Part shown: in pieces, positions 28,046-40,798 of the stretch
How the letters are laid out: the number at the start of each line of letters is the position of its first letter
Numbering within the stretch: the stretch's first letter is position 1
Assembly (NCBI GenBank): GCA_913776825.1
Contig: CAJYPV010000032.1
Coordinates: forward strand, 248,001 to 312,000
Length of the DNA: 64,000 nt
From: Burkholderiaceae bacterium
GTDB taxonomy: Bacteria; Pseudomonadota; Gammaproteobacteria; Burkholderiales; Burkholderiaceae_C
Reading direction: 5' to 3'
Made by a program: the position numbers and the translations under genes
The notes under the pieces: model-generated
Told to the model about the DNA's origin: nothing
Databases searched by the model: none
What the model saw: only the letters and a program-made list of their open reading frames with translations

Positions 28046-30295
28046 ATGAATCGAATCGCCACCCAGCGCGCCCTTGCCCGTCCGGCTCTGCGCGAGGCCG
28101 CCCTGGCCGTGTCTTTGGCTGTCCTGGCCTGGCCTGCGCTCGCGCAGGACGCGCCCAAGGAAAAGAGCCAGCTGGACACGGTCACCATCACGGCCGAACG
28201 CCGCGCGGAAAACATCAAGGATGTGCCGAACGCGGTGTCGAAGATCTCGGGCGAGAAGCTGGACGTGCTGAACTCCAGCGGCCAGGACGTGCGGTTTCTG
28301 TCGGGCCGCGTGCCGAGCCTGAACATCGAATCCTCGTTCGGCCGGGCCTTCCCGCGCTTCTACATCCGCGGCTATGGCAACACCGACTTCCGTCTGAATG
28401 CCTCGCAGCCGGTTTCGCTGGTCTATGACGACGTGGTGCAGGAGAACCCGATCCTGAAGGGCTTCCCCGCGTTCGACCTGGCCGCCATCGAAGTGGTCGC
28501 CGGTCCGCAGGGCACGCTGTATGGCCGCAACACGCCGGCCGGCGTGGTGAAGTTCGATTCGGTGAAGCCGTCCAAGCGCCAGGAGGGCTATCTCAGCATG
28601 TCCTACGGCACCTACGGCACGATGAACCTGGAAGGCGCCGCCAATGTGCCGCTGAGCGGCGACTGGGCCGCGCGCATCTCCGCGCAGGTGCAGCACCGTG
28701 ACGACTGGGTCAAGAACCAGGACGTGACCGGCAAGCCGGGCAAGACGGAAGGTTATGACGACCGCGCCATCCGCCTGCAGGCGCTGTATGAGCCGCACAA
28801 GGATTTCAGCGCGCTGTTCAACTTCCACGGGCGCGACCTGAAGGGCAGCGCGCGTCTGTTCCGTTCGTCGATCATCAAGACCGGCACCAACGACCTGGTG
28901 GACAACTTCGACCCGGAGAAGTCCTACACCGACGGCGTGAACGAGCAGACCCTGCACGCCACCGGCGGCAGCGCTCGTCTGCGTTGGGGCATGGGCGAGT
29001 TCAACCTGTACTCGATCACCGGCTATGAATCGGTGCGCCCGTTCAGCCGCGGTGACGTGGACGGCGGCTACATCTACGGCGGCACCAAGCCCTACACCCA
29101 GGAAGGTCAGGCGACCTTCCCGGGCGAGTCCTCGAGCTCGATGAGCGGCCATCGCCAGATCACCCAGGAATTCCGCCTGGAATCCGCCGCGGCAGGTCCG
29201 CTGCGCTGGCAAGCCGGCGTGTACCTCTTCGATGAGCGCTACACCGCCCGCAGCACCGACTACACGACCGCCACCGGCCTGGCCGCGGGCTATGTCGACA
29301 CGCATCAGAAGAACACCGCCTGGGCCACCTTCGGCTCGGTGAACTACGCCGTCACCCAGGACTTCCAGCTGCGTGGCGGCCTGCGCTTCACCCACGACAA
29401 GAAGGATGTGGACGTCACCAGCAGCTACGCCGGTCTGAACACCAGCACCGGCGTGTCGGCCAACACCTCGGATTCGAAGTGGAACTGGGACCTGTCCGGC
29501 ACCTATGCGCTGACCAAGGACACCAACCTATATGCCCGCGTGGCGACCGGTTTCCGGGCCTCGTCGGTGCAGGGCGCGTCGCTGTTCGCCGGCCAGTCGC
29601 AGGCCTCGCCCGAGAACGTCACCTCGTATGAGATCGGCGTGAAGTCGGACCTGTGGGATCGCCGCGCCCGCCTGTCGGCCAGCGTCTTCGACTACACCGT
29701 CAAGGACCTGCAGCTGACCGCCGTCGGTGGCCAGAACAATGCCAACCGTCTGCTGAATGCCAAGAAGGCCAGCGGCAATGGCGTCGAGCTGAACCTGGAA
29801 CTGCTGCCGGTCGATCAGCTGCTGATCACCGTCGGTGGCAGCCTGAACAAGACCAAGATCCGCGACGCCAGCCTGTCGCTGCCGCAGTGCGGCGGCGGCT
29901 GCACGATGCTGGATCCGCTGGTGGCGGGCTCCACGACCAACTACAGCATCGACGGCAATCCGCTGCCGAATGCGCCGAAGTGGGTCGGCAACCTGACCGC
30001 GCGCTATTCGATCCCGACTGCGGCCGGCAACGAGTTCTACATCTACACCGACTGGGCCTATCGCTCGAAGGTCAACTTCTTCCTGTATGAGGCCAAGGAG
30101 TTCACCGGCAAGTCCCTCACCGAAGGCGGCCTGCGCGTCGGTTATGTGTGGAACAACGGCAAGTACGAAGTGGCCAGCTTCGTGCGCAACATCACCAACC
30201 AGATCCGCGTGACCGGTGCGATCGACTTCAACAACAACACCGGCTTCATCAACGATCCGCGCACGTACGGTGTGCAGTTCAAGGCGATCTTCTAA
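28046..30295 (+). CDS. TonB-dependent outer-membrane receptor
   Basis: Signal peptide, LDTVTITAERRAENIKDVPNAVSKISGEKLD plug start, C-terminal beta strand GVQFKAIF. Confidence 0.9.
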   Translation: MNRIATQRALARPALREAALAVSLAVLAWPALAQDAPKEKSQLDTVTITAERRAENIKDVPNAVSKISGEKLDVLNSSGQDVRFLSGRVPSLNIESSFGRAFPRFYIRGYGNTDFRLNASQPVSLVYDDVVQENPILKGFPAFDLAAIEVVAGPQGTLYGRNTPAGVVKFDSVKPSKRQEGYLSMSYGTYGTMNLEGAANVPLSGDWAARISAQVQHRDDWVKNQDVTGKPGKTEGYDDRAIRLQALYEPHKDFSALFNFHGRDLKGSARLFRSSIIKTGTNDLVDNFDPEKSYTDGVNEQTLHATGGSARLRWGMGEFNLYSITGYESVRPFSRGDVDGGYIYGGTKPYTQEGQATFPGESSSSMSGHRQITQEFRLESAAAGPLRWQAGVYLFDERYTARSTDYTTATGLAAGYVDTHQKNTAWATFGSVNYAVTQDFQLRGGLRFTHDKKDVDVTSSYAGLNTSTGVSANTSDSKWNWDLSGTYALTKDTNLYARVATGFRASSVQGASLFAGQSQASPENVTSYEIGVKSDLWDRRARLSASVFDYTVKDLQLTAVGGQNNANRLLNAKKASGNGVELNLELLPVDQLLITVGGSLNKTKIRDASLSLPQCGGGCTMLDPLVAGSTTNYSIDGNPLPNAPKWVGNLTARYSIPTAAGNEFYIYTDWAYRSKVNFFLYEAKEFTGKSLTEGGLRVGYVWNNGKYEVASFVRNITNQIRVTGAIDFNNNTGFINDPRTYGVQFKAIF

Positions 30296-30329
30296 CCGAA
30301 GCGCTCGACACGCCGCCTGAGCGGACCGA

Positions 30330-30364
30330 GGGCCTGCGCCGTTGCCACGGCCAGGCCCTTTTTT
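30330..30364 (+). terminator. Rho-independent terminator
   Basis: gggcctg-c-gccgt-tgcc-acggc-caggccc then TTTTTT, downstream of the TonB receptor. Confidence 0.85.
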
Positions 30365-30483
30365 CCGCACCACCCCCGCGCGTTCGAGGGGCCGAAGGGC
30401 TCCGCCTGTCGGTCTGCACCGCCCGCGCGGCGGACCGCGACCTACAATCGCGCCCCAGTTTCACTCTCGCCGAAGCCGCCCTG

Positions 30484-31158
30484 ATGAGCACCGCCAACCA
30501 AGACGATCTGGCCCAGGAATTCGTCGCTTTCGCTGTCGAAACCGGCGTGCTGCGCTTCGGTGAATTCAAGACCAAGGCGGGCCGCCTGAGCCCGTATTTC
30601 TTCAACGCCGGTCTGTTCGACGACGGCTTGAAGGTGGGCCGTCTGGCCCAGTTCTATGCGCAGCGGCTGCTGGCGTCGGGCATCGAATTCGACATGATCT
30701 TCGGCCCCGCCTACAAGGGCATCACCCTGGCCGCCGCCGTCGCGATCGAGCTCGCCCGCCTGGGCCACAACAAGCCCTTCGCCTACAACCGCAAGGAAGC
30801 CAAGGACCACGGCGAAGGCGGCACGCTGGTCGGCGCCAAGGTGCAGGGCCGCGTGCTGATCATCGACGACGTGATTTCCGCCGGCACCTCGGTGCGCGAA
30901 TCCATCGCGATGATCCAGGCCGCCGGCGCCACGCCGTGCGGCGTGACGATCGCCCTGGACCGCCAGGAGAAGGCCGCCGAGAACGGGCAGGATCTGCCGT
31001 GGTCGGCGGTACAGTATGTGAAGGAGCAGTTGAAGTTGCCGGTGGTGGCCATCGCCGGGCTGTCCGACTTGCTCCACTATCTGCAAACGACCAGCAGTAC
31101 GGCGGTATCGGCCCATGCCGCCGCGGTTAACGCCTACCGTGATCGTTACGGAGTCTGA
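30484..31158 (+). CDS. pyrE: Orotate phosphoribosyltransferase
   Basis: GRLSPYFFNAGLFDDG, FGPAYKGITLAAA, VLIIDDVISAGTSVRES. Confidence 0.95.
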   Translation: MSTANQDDLAQEFVAFAVETGVLRFGEFKTKAGRLSPYFFNAGLFDDGLKVGRLAQFYAQRLLASGIEFDMIFGPAYKGITLAAAVAIELARLGHNKPFAYNRKEAKDHGEGGTLVGAKVQGRVLIIDDVISAGTSVRESIAMIQAAGATPCGVTIALDRQEKAAENGQDLPWSAVQYVKEQLKLPVVAIAGLSDLLHYLQTTSSTAVSAHAAAVNAYRDRYGV

Positions 31159-31973
31159 TGCCTGCCTTCACCTCCTCCCGTCGACGGCTGCCTGACCTGA
31201 TGCGGTCGGCAGGTTCGATCGGTGCCGACCTCGACCGCGCGTGCGCGGCGCCGTGGACGCGCCAGCTTCGGACCCCGTTCGTGGCCGTGCTGCGCGTCGT
31301 GGCGCTGTCGCTGGCCTCGGTCGCGTCGACCGGCGTGCTCGTCAGCGCGGCCGCCGCGCAAGGGCAGCCCAGCGGCCCGTCCTCGATCTACAGCTGCACC
31401 ACGCCCGATGGGCGCAAGCTGACCTCGGATCGGCCGATCCTCGAATGCGCGTCGCGTGAGCAGCGCGTGCTGAACTCCGATGGGTCGGTGCGCAAGATGC
31501 TGCCGCCGATGCTGTCGCCGGAAGAGCAGTCGGCCGCCGAAGCCCGCCAGCGTGCGGCTGAAGTGCAGCGCCTGGCTCAACAGGATGCGGTTCGCCGTGA
31601 CCGCAATCTGCTGCAGCGCTATCGCGATGAAGCCGCGCATCAGCGCGCGCGCGAATCGGCGCTGGACGACATCCGCCAGGCGATGCAGCTGTCGGAGAAG
31701 CGCCTCAGCGATCTCGCCGCCGAACGCAAGCCGATGCTGGAAGAAGCCGAGTTCTACAAGGGCAAGCGTCTGCCCATGAAGCTGCAGCATCAGATGGACA
31801 CCAACGACGCGGCCGCCGAAGCGCAACGTCAATCCATCGAGAACCAGCGTGCGGAGCTGGTGCGGGTGAATCGTCTGTTCGACGAAGAGCTGTCGCGCCT
31901 GAAACGCATGTGGGCCGGCGGAGCGCCGGGCTCGCTCGAAAAGGCGGCCGTGCCGGTTCCGGCGAGCCGCTGA
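31158..31973 (+). CDS. DUF4124-like domain protein
   Basis: IYSCTTPDGRKLTSDRPILEC; coiled-coil remainder; start overlaps pyrE stop. Confidence 0.7.
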   Translation: MPAFTSSRRRLPDLMRSAGSIGADLDRACAAPWTRQLRTPFVAVLRVVALSLASVASTGVLVSAAAAQGQPSGPSSIYSCTTPDGRKLTSDRPILECASREQRVLNSDGSVRKMLPPMLSPEEQSAAEARQRAAEVQRLAQQDAVRRDRNLLQRYRDEAAHQRARESALDDIRQAMQLSEKRLSDLAAERKPMLEEAEFYKGKRLPMKLQHQMDTNDAAAEAQRQSIENQRAELVRVNRLFDEELSRLKRMWAGGAPGSLEKAAVPVPASR

Positions 31974-32025
31974 TCCGTTCGATCTGGAAAGAGCGCGCAG
32001 CCGCGCGCGGGGCGCGGTCACGCAC

Positions 32026-32062
32026 TTGGCGTGACGGGCTGGCGTGACGGGCTGGCGTGACA
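32026..32062. repeat. 13-bp direct repeat, about 3 copies, between convergent genes
   Basis: ttggcgtgacggg ctggcgtgacggg ctggcgtgaca. Confidence 0.75.
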
Positions 32063-32144
32063 TCAGCGCCCGCGAGCGGACCGCCCGGTGCGCCGATCAC
32101 GCCAGCGACCGGCGCGTGGCCGGTCGCTCACGGCGGGCGGCGTG

Positions 32145-33602
<1,458 letters not shown>

Positions 33603-33607
33603 CACGT

Positions 33608-35110
33608 TCACACCCCCGCCGGACGTTGGCGGTGCCAGTCGGTGGCCTGTTGCAGCGCATGCGCGGCATGCAGCAGCAGCCCTTCGTTGAAGTAGTTGCC
33701 CAGCAGTTGCAGGCCCACCGGCATGCCGCCCTCGCCGAAGCCCACCGGCACGCTCATGCCGGGCAGGCCGGCCAGCGAGCCGGGCAGGGTGAAGATGTCG
33801 GCCAGGTAGGCCTTGACTGGATCGTCCGATCCCTCGCCCTGCTTCCAGGCGACGGTGGGCGCCACCGGACCGGCGATCAGGTCGCAGTGCTGCAGCGCCT
33901 GCTGGAAGTCGTCCGCGATCATGCGGCGCAGCTTTTGGGCCTGCAGGTAGTAGGCGTCGTAGTAGCCGTGCGAGAGCACATAGCTGCCGATCATGATCCG
34001 GCGCTTGACCTCGGCACCGAAGCCTTCGGCGCGGGTCTTGCGGTACATGTCCAGCAGGTCGTCGTACTGCGCGGCGCGGTGGCCGAACTTCACGCCGTCG
34101 AAGCGCGAGAGGTTGGAGCTGGCCTCGGCCGGGGCAATGATGTAGTAGACCGGGATGGCCAGCTCGGTGCGCGGCAGCGAGACCTCGACCAGCGTCGCGC
34201 CCAGCTTTTCGAGCTCGGCCAGACCGGCGCGCACCGCGGTGTTCACATCCGCCGACAGCGCGGCCGGGAAGAACTCCTTCGGCAGGCCGATGCGCAGGCC
34301 CTTGAGCGGCTGCGCGGCGGTGGCGCCTTCACGCGCCGCCCGCATGGCGACGGTGAAATCCTGCGGCGGACGCTGCACGCTGGTGGCGTCGCGTTCGTCG
34401 AAGCCGCTCATCGCCGACAACAGCAGGGCGCAGTCCTCGGCGGAACGGGCCATCACGCCGGCCTGATCCAGGCTCGAGGCGAAGGCGATCATGCCGTACC
34501 GCGAGCACACGCCGTAGGTCGGCTTGATGCCGGTGATGCCGCTGAAGCTGGCCGGCTGACGGATGGAGCCGCCGGTGTCGGTGCCGGTGGTGGCGGGCAC
34601 CAGCCGGGCCGCGACTGCGGTGGCCGATCCGCCCGACGAGCCGCCCGGCACGCGGGTGCGGTCCCACGGATTGAGCGACGGACCATAGGCGCTGTTCTCG
34701 TTCGCCGAGCCCATCGCGAACTCGTCGCAGTTCAGCTTGCCCAGCGAGACGGTGCCGGCGGCATTGAGCCGGTCGACCACGGTCGCATCGAAGGGGCTGA
34801 GGTAGCCCTTGAGCATCAGCGAGCCCGCGGTGGTGGGCATGTCCTGGGTGACGAAAATGTCCTTGTGCGCCAGCGGCACGCCGATCAGCGCACCGCCGGG
34901 CTGGTCGCCCTCGCCACGGGCCAGTCGGGCATCGGCGGCGCGGGCGCGCGCCAGGGCGGCTTCTTCGCCGACGTGCAGGAAGGCGCCAAGGTCCGGCGCA
35001 GCGGCAACACGCGCAAGCAGATGTTGCGTCAGTTCCAGGCTGGAGACTTGTTTTTCGCGGAGCGCGCGGCCCAGTTCGGCCACGCCCAGGTGATGAAGCG
35101 GCGTCGTCAT
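33608..35110 (-). CDS. gatA: Asp-tRNA(Asn)/Glu-tRNA(Gln) amidotransferase subunit A
   Basis: Amidase signature [38 protein letters not shown]. Confidence 0.96.
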   Translation of the reverse strand: MTTPLHHLGVAELGRALREKQVSSLELTQHLLARVAAAPDLGAFLHVGEEAALARARAADARLARGEGDQPGGALIGVPLAHKDIFVTQDMPTTAGSLMLKGYLSPFDATVVDRLNAAGTVSLGKLNCDEFAMGSANENSAYGPSLNPWDRTRVPGGSSGGSATAVAARLVPATTGTDTGGSIRQPASFSGITGIKPTYGVCSRYGMIAFASSLDQAGVMARSAEDCALLLSAMSGFDERDATSVQRPPQDFTVAMRAAREGATAAQPLKGLRIGLPKEFFPAALSADVNTAVRAGLAELEKLGATLVEVSLPRTELAIPVYYIIAPAEASSNLSRFDGVKFGHRAAQYDDLLDMYRKTRAEGFGAEVKRRIMIGSYVLSHGYYDAYYLQAQKLRRMIADDFQQALQHCDLIAGPVAPTVAWKQGEGSDDPVKAYLADIFTLPGSLAGLPGMSVPVGFGEGGMPVGLQLLGNYFNEGLLLHAAHALQQATDWHRQRPAGV

Positions 35111-35406
35111 TCGATGACCTTGGGAACGAGGAACAGGCCGTCCTCGACGGCGGGAGCGCTGCGCTGGTTCAGTTCGCGCTGATTGGATTCGGTGACGCGG
35201 TCATCGCGCAGGCGCAGGGCGACTTCCTGCACGGCCGAGAGCGGCGTGTACAGCGGCTCGATGCCGCTGGTGTCCACCGCGCTCATCTGCTCGACGATCG
35301 AGAAGAAGCCATTGAGCTGCGGCAGCAGCGCGGCCTGCTCGTCGCTGGAGAGTTGCAACCGGGCCAGCAAGGCAATCCGGGTGACGTCATCGTGGGTCAG
35401 GGCCAT
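35107..35406 (-). CDS. gatC: Asp-tRNA(Asn)/Glu-tRNA(Gln) amidotransferase subunit C
   Basis: [41 protein letters not shown]. Confidence 0.93.
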   Translation of the reverse strand: MALTHDDVTRIALLARLQLSSDEQAALLPQLNGFFSIVEQMSAVDTSGIEPLYTPLSAVQEVALRLRDDRVTESNQRELNQRSAPAVEDGLFLVPKVIE

Positions 35407-35699
35407 GGGAATAGTGGGCTGGAGGTCGATCTTCCAGGACCCTTTGAAACATTCACCAAACAATCGCGAATCGTTTCTTTGGTGCTTGCCAGCGGGCCAA
35501 ACTAGGGGGTGATCAGTTATTATCCCCGCTTATCTCCATAAGTCGGGGCTGCTATTGCAGCCTCGTCTCTTATGGTCAGGAATTCCGCTCGCGCGGCACT
35601 TTGTTCTGCCGCGCGGTTACCGCCCGAACCCCTCGAATTGCAGCCGCCCGGACCGAACGCAGACGAAGCCGCTTGAAGCAGCCGAATCCCGCCGAATGA

Positions 35700-36821
<1,122 letters not shown>

Positions 36822-37009
36822 GCGTGATCCCCACGCGCGTGGCATGAGCCCTCGACCGGTGCGCGGCAACGGCGTGGCGGCCCATCGGGCGCGTCCGTCG
36901 GCGCACCGGCAGGTGAGACCGTCCATGCACCGGTCCGAACGGCCGGCCGGACCGCTCCCCACGATGGCTGATCGGGACCTCGCGTCCATTCTGAAAGTCT
37001 GAGATCCCC

Positions 37010-38044
37010 ATGCCACTGGGCACTTTGGATCGAAATCCACCGCCGCTGTTCCGGGAAGGCCCGTCCGCGCTGACGAAGCTGGCCTTCTGCGCCGCACTGG
37101 CGGTGTTCCTCATGGTGGCGGATGCACGTTTCGGCGTCACCGCGCCGGCCCGCGCGGGACTCGCGCTGGTGCTGCATCCGCTGCAGCGCATGCTGCTGGC
37201 GCCGGTCGACGCCTGGGAACAGGCCGGTGATTACGCCCGCGGCATGGAGCGCGCCACCGAAGCCGAAAACCAGGCCCGGCGCCAACTCGCCGAGCAGGCA
37301 GTGGTGCTCAGCCGCGCCGCGCAGTTGCAGGCCGAGAACCAACGCCTGCGCGCCTTGCTGGACCTGCGCGAGGCGGTGCCCGTGAAGGGCCTGGCCGCCG
37401 AGGTGCTTTATGAAGCGCCGGATCCGTTCTCCCGTCGCATCGTGATCGATCGCGGCAGCCATCGCGGCGTGCGCCTGGGCGCACCGGTGGTCAACGACAC
37501 CGGCGTGCTGGGTCAGGTCACGCGGGTCTATCCGCTGTCGGCCGAAGTGACGCTGCTCACCGACCGTGAAGCCACGATCCCGGTGCTGAACACCCGCACC
37601 CAGCAGCGCGGCGTCGCCTATGGCGGCGAGCGCGGCGTGATGGAGCTGCGCTTCATCGCCGCCAATGCCGACATCAAACCCGGCGATGCGCTGGCCACCT
37701 CGGGCCTGGATGGCGTCTATCCACCCGGACTGCCGGTGGCGAAGGTGGCGGAGGTCGAGCGTCGCGGCGATACCAGCTTCGCGCGCGTCGGCCTGGCGCC
37801 CGTGGCGCAACCGGACAGCGCCCGCCATGTGCTGGTGCTGGAAGCGCTGATGGGGCAGGAAGCCGCCCGCCAGGAGGCCGCGGCGGAAGCGGCCAGCGCC
37901 GCGGCGAATTCCGAATCCGCGCGCAAGAGCGGCAAGGGCGGCCGTGCCCGCGCTTCCGCCGCGACTGCCGACGACGCCAGTTCCGCGCCCACGGCCGCAC
38001 CCGCCGCCGCGTCGGCGGCCTCCGCGAAAGGAGCCTCGCGATGA
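37010..38044 (+). CDS. mreC: Rod shape-determining protein MreC
   Basis: DPFSRRIVIDRGSHRGVRLGAPVVNDTGVLGQV; follows mreB; Ala-rich C-terminal tail. Confidence 0.94.
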   Translation: MPLGTLDRNPPPLFREGPSALTKLAFCAALAVFLMVADARFGVTAPARAGLALVLHPLQRMLLAPVDAWEQAGDYARGMERATEAENQARRQLAEQAVVLSRAAQLQAENQRLRALLDLREAVPVKGLAAEVLYEAPDPFSRRIVIDRGSHRGVRLGAPVVNDTGVLGQVTRVYPLSAEVTLLTDREATIPVLNTRTQQRGVAYGGERGVMELRFIAANADIKPGDALATSGLDGVYPPGLPVAKVAEVERRGDTSFARVGLAPVAQPDSARHVLVLEALMGQEAARQEAAAEAASAAANSESARKSGKGGRARASAATADDASSAPTAAPAAASAASAKGASR

Positions 38045-38562
38045 TCATGCCGCGTGGCGCCAGTCAGCTTCTGCTGCCGGCCAATCCCCTCTTCATCGCC
38101 TTCAGCCTGGTGGTCGGTCTGCTGATCGACATGGTGCCGGTCGGACGCCAGCCCTGGATGCCGGACCTGCTGGCGCTCACGCTGGTGTTCTGGAACGTGC
38201 ATCAGCCGCGACGCGTCGGTGTGGGCTGGGCCTTCGTGTTCGGTCTGATGATCGACGTCCATCACGGCGCGCTGCTGGGTCAGCATGCGCTGGCTTACAG
38301 CCTGCTGGCCTTCGGCGCGGTGGCGCTGCACCGCCGTCTGCTGTGGTTCAGCGTCGGCGCGCAGGCCATTCATGTGCTGCCGCTGTTCCTGCTGGCGCAA
38401 GCCATTGCGCTGGTGGTGCGCTTGATGGTCGGCGGCATGTGGCCGGGCTGGAGCGTGATGCTCGCGCCGCTGCTGCAGGCGCTGCTGTGGCCGGTGGTGG
38501 CGGTGCTGCTGCTGGCGCCGCAGCGTCGGGCGCCGGATCCCGACGCCCACCGTCCGTTGTGA
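38041..38562 (+). CDS. mreD: Rod shape-determining protein MreD
   Basis: Polytopic protein with WNVHQPRRVGVGWAFVFGLMIDVHHGALLGQHALAY; ATGA overlap with mreC. Confidence 0.93.
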   Translation: MIMPRGASQLLLPANPLFIAFSLVVGLLIDMVPVGRQPWMPDLLALTLVFWNVHQPRRVGVGWAFVFGLMIDVHHGALLGQHALAYSLLAFGAVALHRRLLWFSVGAQAIHVLPLFLLAQAIALVVRLMVGGMWPGWSVMLAPLLQALLWPVVAVLLLAPQRRAPDPDAHRPL

Positions 38563-38587
38563 GCCGAGTTCCGAGAATCTGCCGGCC

Positions 38588-40798
38588 ATGACGGTCCTGA
38601 AGAACCTGCACCAGGAGCTTTCGCGGTTCCGCCTGCGGCTGATCGCCGCGGCGGCGTTCGTGCTGTTCTGCTTCGGGCTGCTGGTAGCGCGCCTGTTGTT
38701 CCTGCAAGTGGTGCAGCACGACGCGCTGCTCGAGCGCGCGGAATCCAACCGCGTGTCGGTCGTGCCGATCGTGCCCAACCGCGGCCTGATCGTCGATCGC
38801 AACGGCGTTGTGCTGGCCAGCAACTACTCGGCCTACACGCTGGAGATCACGCCATCCAAAGTCGCGGATCTGGACCAGACCATCGATCAGCTGGCCGCCG
38901 TGATCGACATCCAGCCGCGCGATCGGCGGCGATTCCGTCGGCTGATGGATGAGAGCAAGAACTTCGAGTCGCTGCCGATCCGCACCAAGCTGACCGATAC
39001 CGAGGTCGCCCGCTTCGCCGCCCAGCGCTTCCGCTTTCCGGGCGTGGACATCAAGGCGCGCCTGTTCCGCAACTATCCGCTGGGCGACGTCGGCAGCCAT
39101 CTGCTGGGCTACATCGGCCGCATCAACCAGGCAGAGAAGAAGGCCATGGACGACTGGTCCGAAGAGGACCTCGCCAACTACCGCGGCACCGAATACATCG
39201 GCAAGCTGGGCCTGGAGCAGGCCTACGAGCGGGAACTCCACGGCCAGACCGGCTTCGAGGAAATGGAAACCAGCGCCGGTGGCCGCGCGGTGCGCCGGCT
39301 GCGCAACCGGCCGCCGACGCCGGGCAACACGCTGCATCTGTCGGTCGACATCAAGCTGCAGGCGATGGTGGAGCGCCTGTTCGGCGATCGCCGCGGCGCG
39401 CTGGTGGCGATGGATCCTCGCAATGGCGAGGTGCTGGCCTTCGTCTCCAAGCCGACCTTCGATCCGAACCTGTTCGTCGATGGCATCGATGCGGACAGCT
39501 GGCGCGAGCTCAACGAATCGCCCGACAAGCCGCTGCTGAACCGCGCGCTGCGGGGCACCTATCCGCCGGGCTCGACCTTCAAGCCGTTCATGTCGATCGC
39601 CGCGCTGAACTCCGGCAAGCGGGCCGCGAGCACGGTGGTCATGGACAACCTGACCTACAGCTTCGGCGGCCGCACCTTCGGCAGTCCGGAAACCGATCGG
39701 CCCGGCCCCAAGGACATGCGCCTGGCGATCGTGACCTCGTCGAACGTCTACTTCTACAGCCTGGCCAATGAGATGGGCGTGGACCTGATCCACGACCAGC
39801 TCGAGCCGTTCGGCTTCGGCCGCAAGACCGAGATCGATCTGCTGGGCGAGGTCTCCGGCGACCTGCCGTCGACCGAATGGAAGCGCCGCAAGTTCAAACG
39901 ACCCGAGCAGCAGAAGTGGTTCGCGGGCGAGACGATTTCGCTGGGCATCGGTCAGGGCTACAACAACTTCACCGTGCTGCAGATGGCGACGGCGGTGTCC
40001 ACGCTGTCGACCGGCGGCCTGCGCTATCGACCGCGCCTGGTGCAGGACATCGTCGATGTGGTCCGACATGAAAGCCGCCGCACCGCCAGCGATGCGCTGA
40101 CACCGCTGAACCTGCGACCGGCCGACACCAAGGTGGTGCTGAATGCGATGAATGGCGTGACGCTGGAGGGCACGTCCCGCCAGGTCTTCGCGGGCGCGAC
40201 CTACACCAGCGGCGGCAAGACCGGCACCGCGCAGGCCGTCGGGCTGCGGCCCGGTGAGCGCTACGCCGCCATCAAGGCCGATGAGCGCAAGCGGGACCAC
40301 TCCTGGTACATCGCCTTCGCTCCGGTCGAGAACCCCACCATTGCGCTGGCGGTCATCGTGGAAAACGGCAGCTGGGGGTCCAGCGGTGCCGCGCCGATCG
40401 CTCGCCGCGTGCTGGACTACGTGCTGGCGGGAACCTATCCGAGCGAAGAAGACATCGCGCTGACCCAGCAGGCCAGGACGATGGCGCCGATCGGCACGCC
40501 GCGTCGCGTCGTCGATGTGCCGCTGCCCGGTCAGGCGGCGAGCGCGCCGGCGGAGGCGGCGTCGGCCGCCGCCGGCACCGCGAGCGGCGTCGCGAGTGGG
40601 GCGTCGGTCAGCGGGGGCACGGCGCGCGCGGCAGCGGCCTCGCCGGGCGCGTCGGCGGCGAGCGGGACCGCTCGACCGACCCGGCCCGCCAGCCCGCCGG
40701 CACCCGCCGGATCGGGAGCCGCTTCGGCGACGACCGCCCTTCATGATCCTCGCGCGGCCGCCCAGGCCTCGCGACCCAGCCCGGGAGCGTCGCGATGA
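38588..40798 (+). CDS. mrdA: Penicillin-binding protein 2 (MrdA)
   Basis: PGSTFKPFMSIAAL (SxxK), SSNVYFYSLANEMG, GGKTGTAQ (KTG motif); long Ala/Ser/Pro-rich tail. Confidence 0.95.
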   Translation: MTVLKNLHQELSRFRLRLIAAAAFVLFCFGLLVARLLFLQVVQHDALLERAESNRVSVVPIVPNRGLIVDRNGVVLASNYSAYTLEITPSKVADLDQTIDQLAAVIDIQPRDRRRFRRLMDESKNFESLPIRTKLTDTEVARFAAQRFRFPGVDIKARLFRNYPLGDVGSHLLGYIGRINQAEKKAMDDWSEEDLANYRGTEYIGKLGLEQAYERELHGQTGFEEMETSAGGRAVRRLRNRPPTPGNTLHLSVDIKLQAMVERLFGDRRGALVAMDPRNGEVLAFVSKPTFDPNLFVDGIDADSWRELNESPDKPLLNRALRGTYPPGSTFKPFMSIAALNSGKRAASTVVMDNLTYSFGGRTFGSPETDRPGPKDMRLAIVTSSNVYFYSLANEMGVDLIHDQLEPFGFGRKTEIDLLGEVSGDLPSTEWKRRKFKRPEQQKWFAGETISLGIGQGYNNFTVLQMATAVSTLSTGGLRYRPRLVQDIVDVVRHESRRTASDALTPLNLRPADTKVVLNAMNGVTLEGTSRQVFAGATYTSGGKTGTAQAVGLRPGERYAAIKADERKRDHSWYIAFAPVENPTIALAVIVENGSWGSSGAAPIARRVLDYVLAGTYPSEEDIALTQQARTMAPIGTPRRVVDVPLPGQAASAPAEAASAAAGTASGVASGASVSGGTARAAAASPGASAASGTARPTRPASPPAPAGSGAASATTALHDPRAAAQASRPSPGASR

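Noticed and set aside
30148-30483. N-terminal extension of pyrE (ORF 30148-31158)
   Set aside because: Overlaps the end of the TonB receptor and a rho-independent terminator; PyrE begins at 30484.
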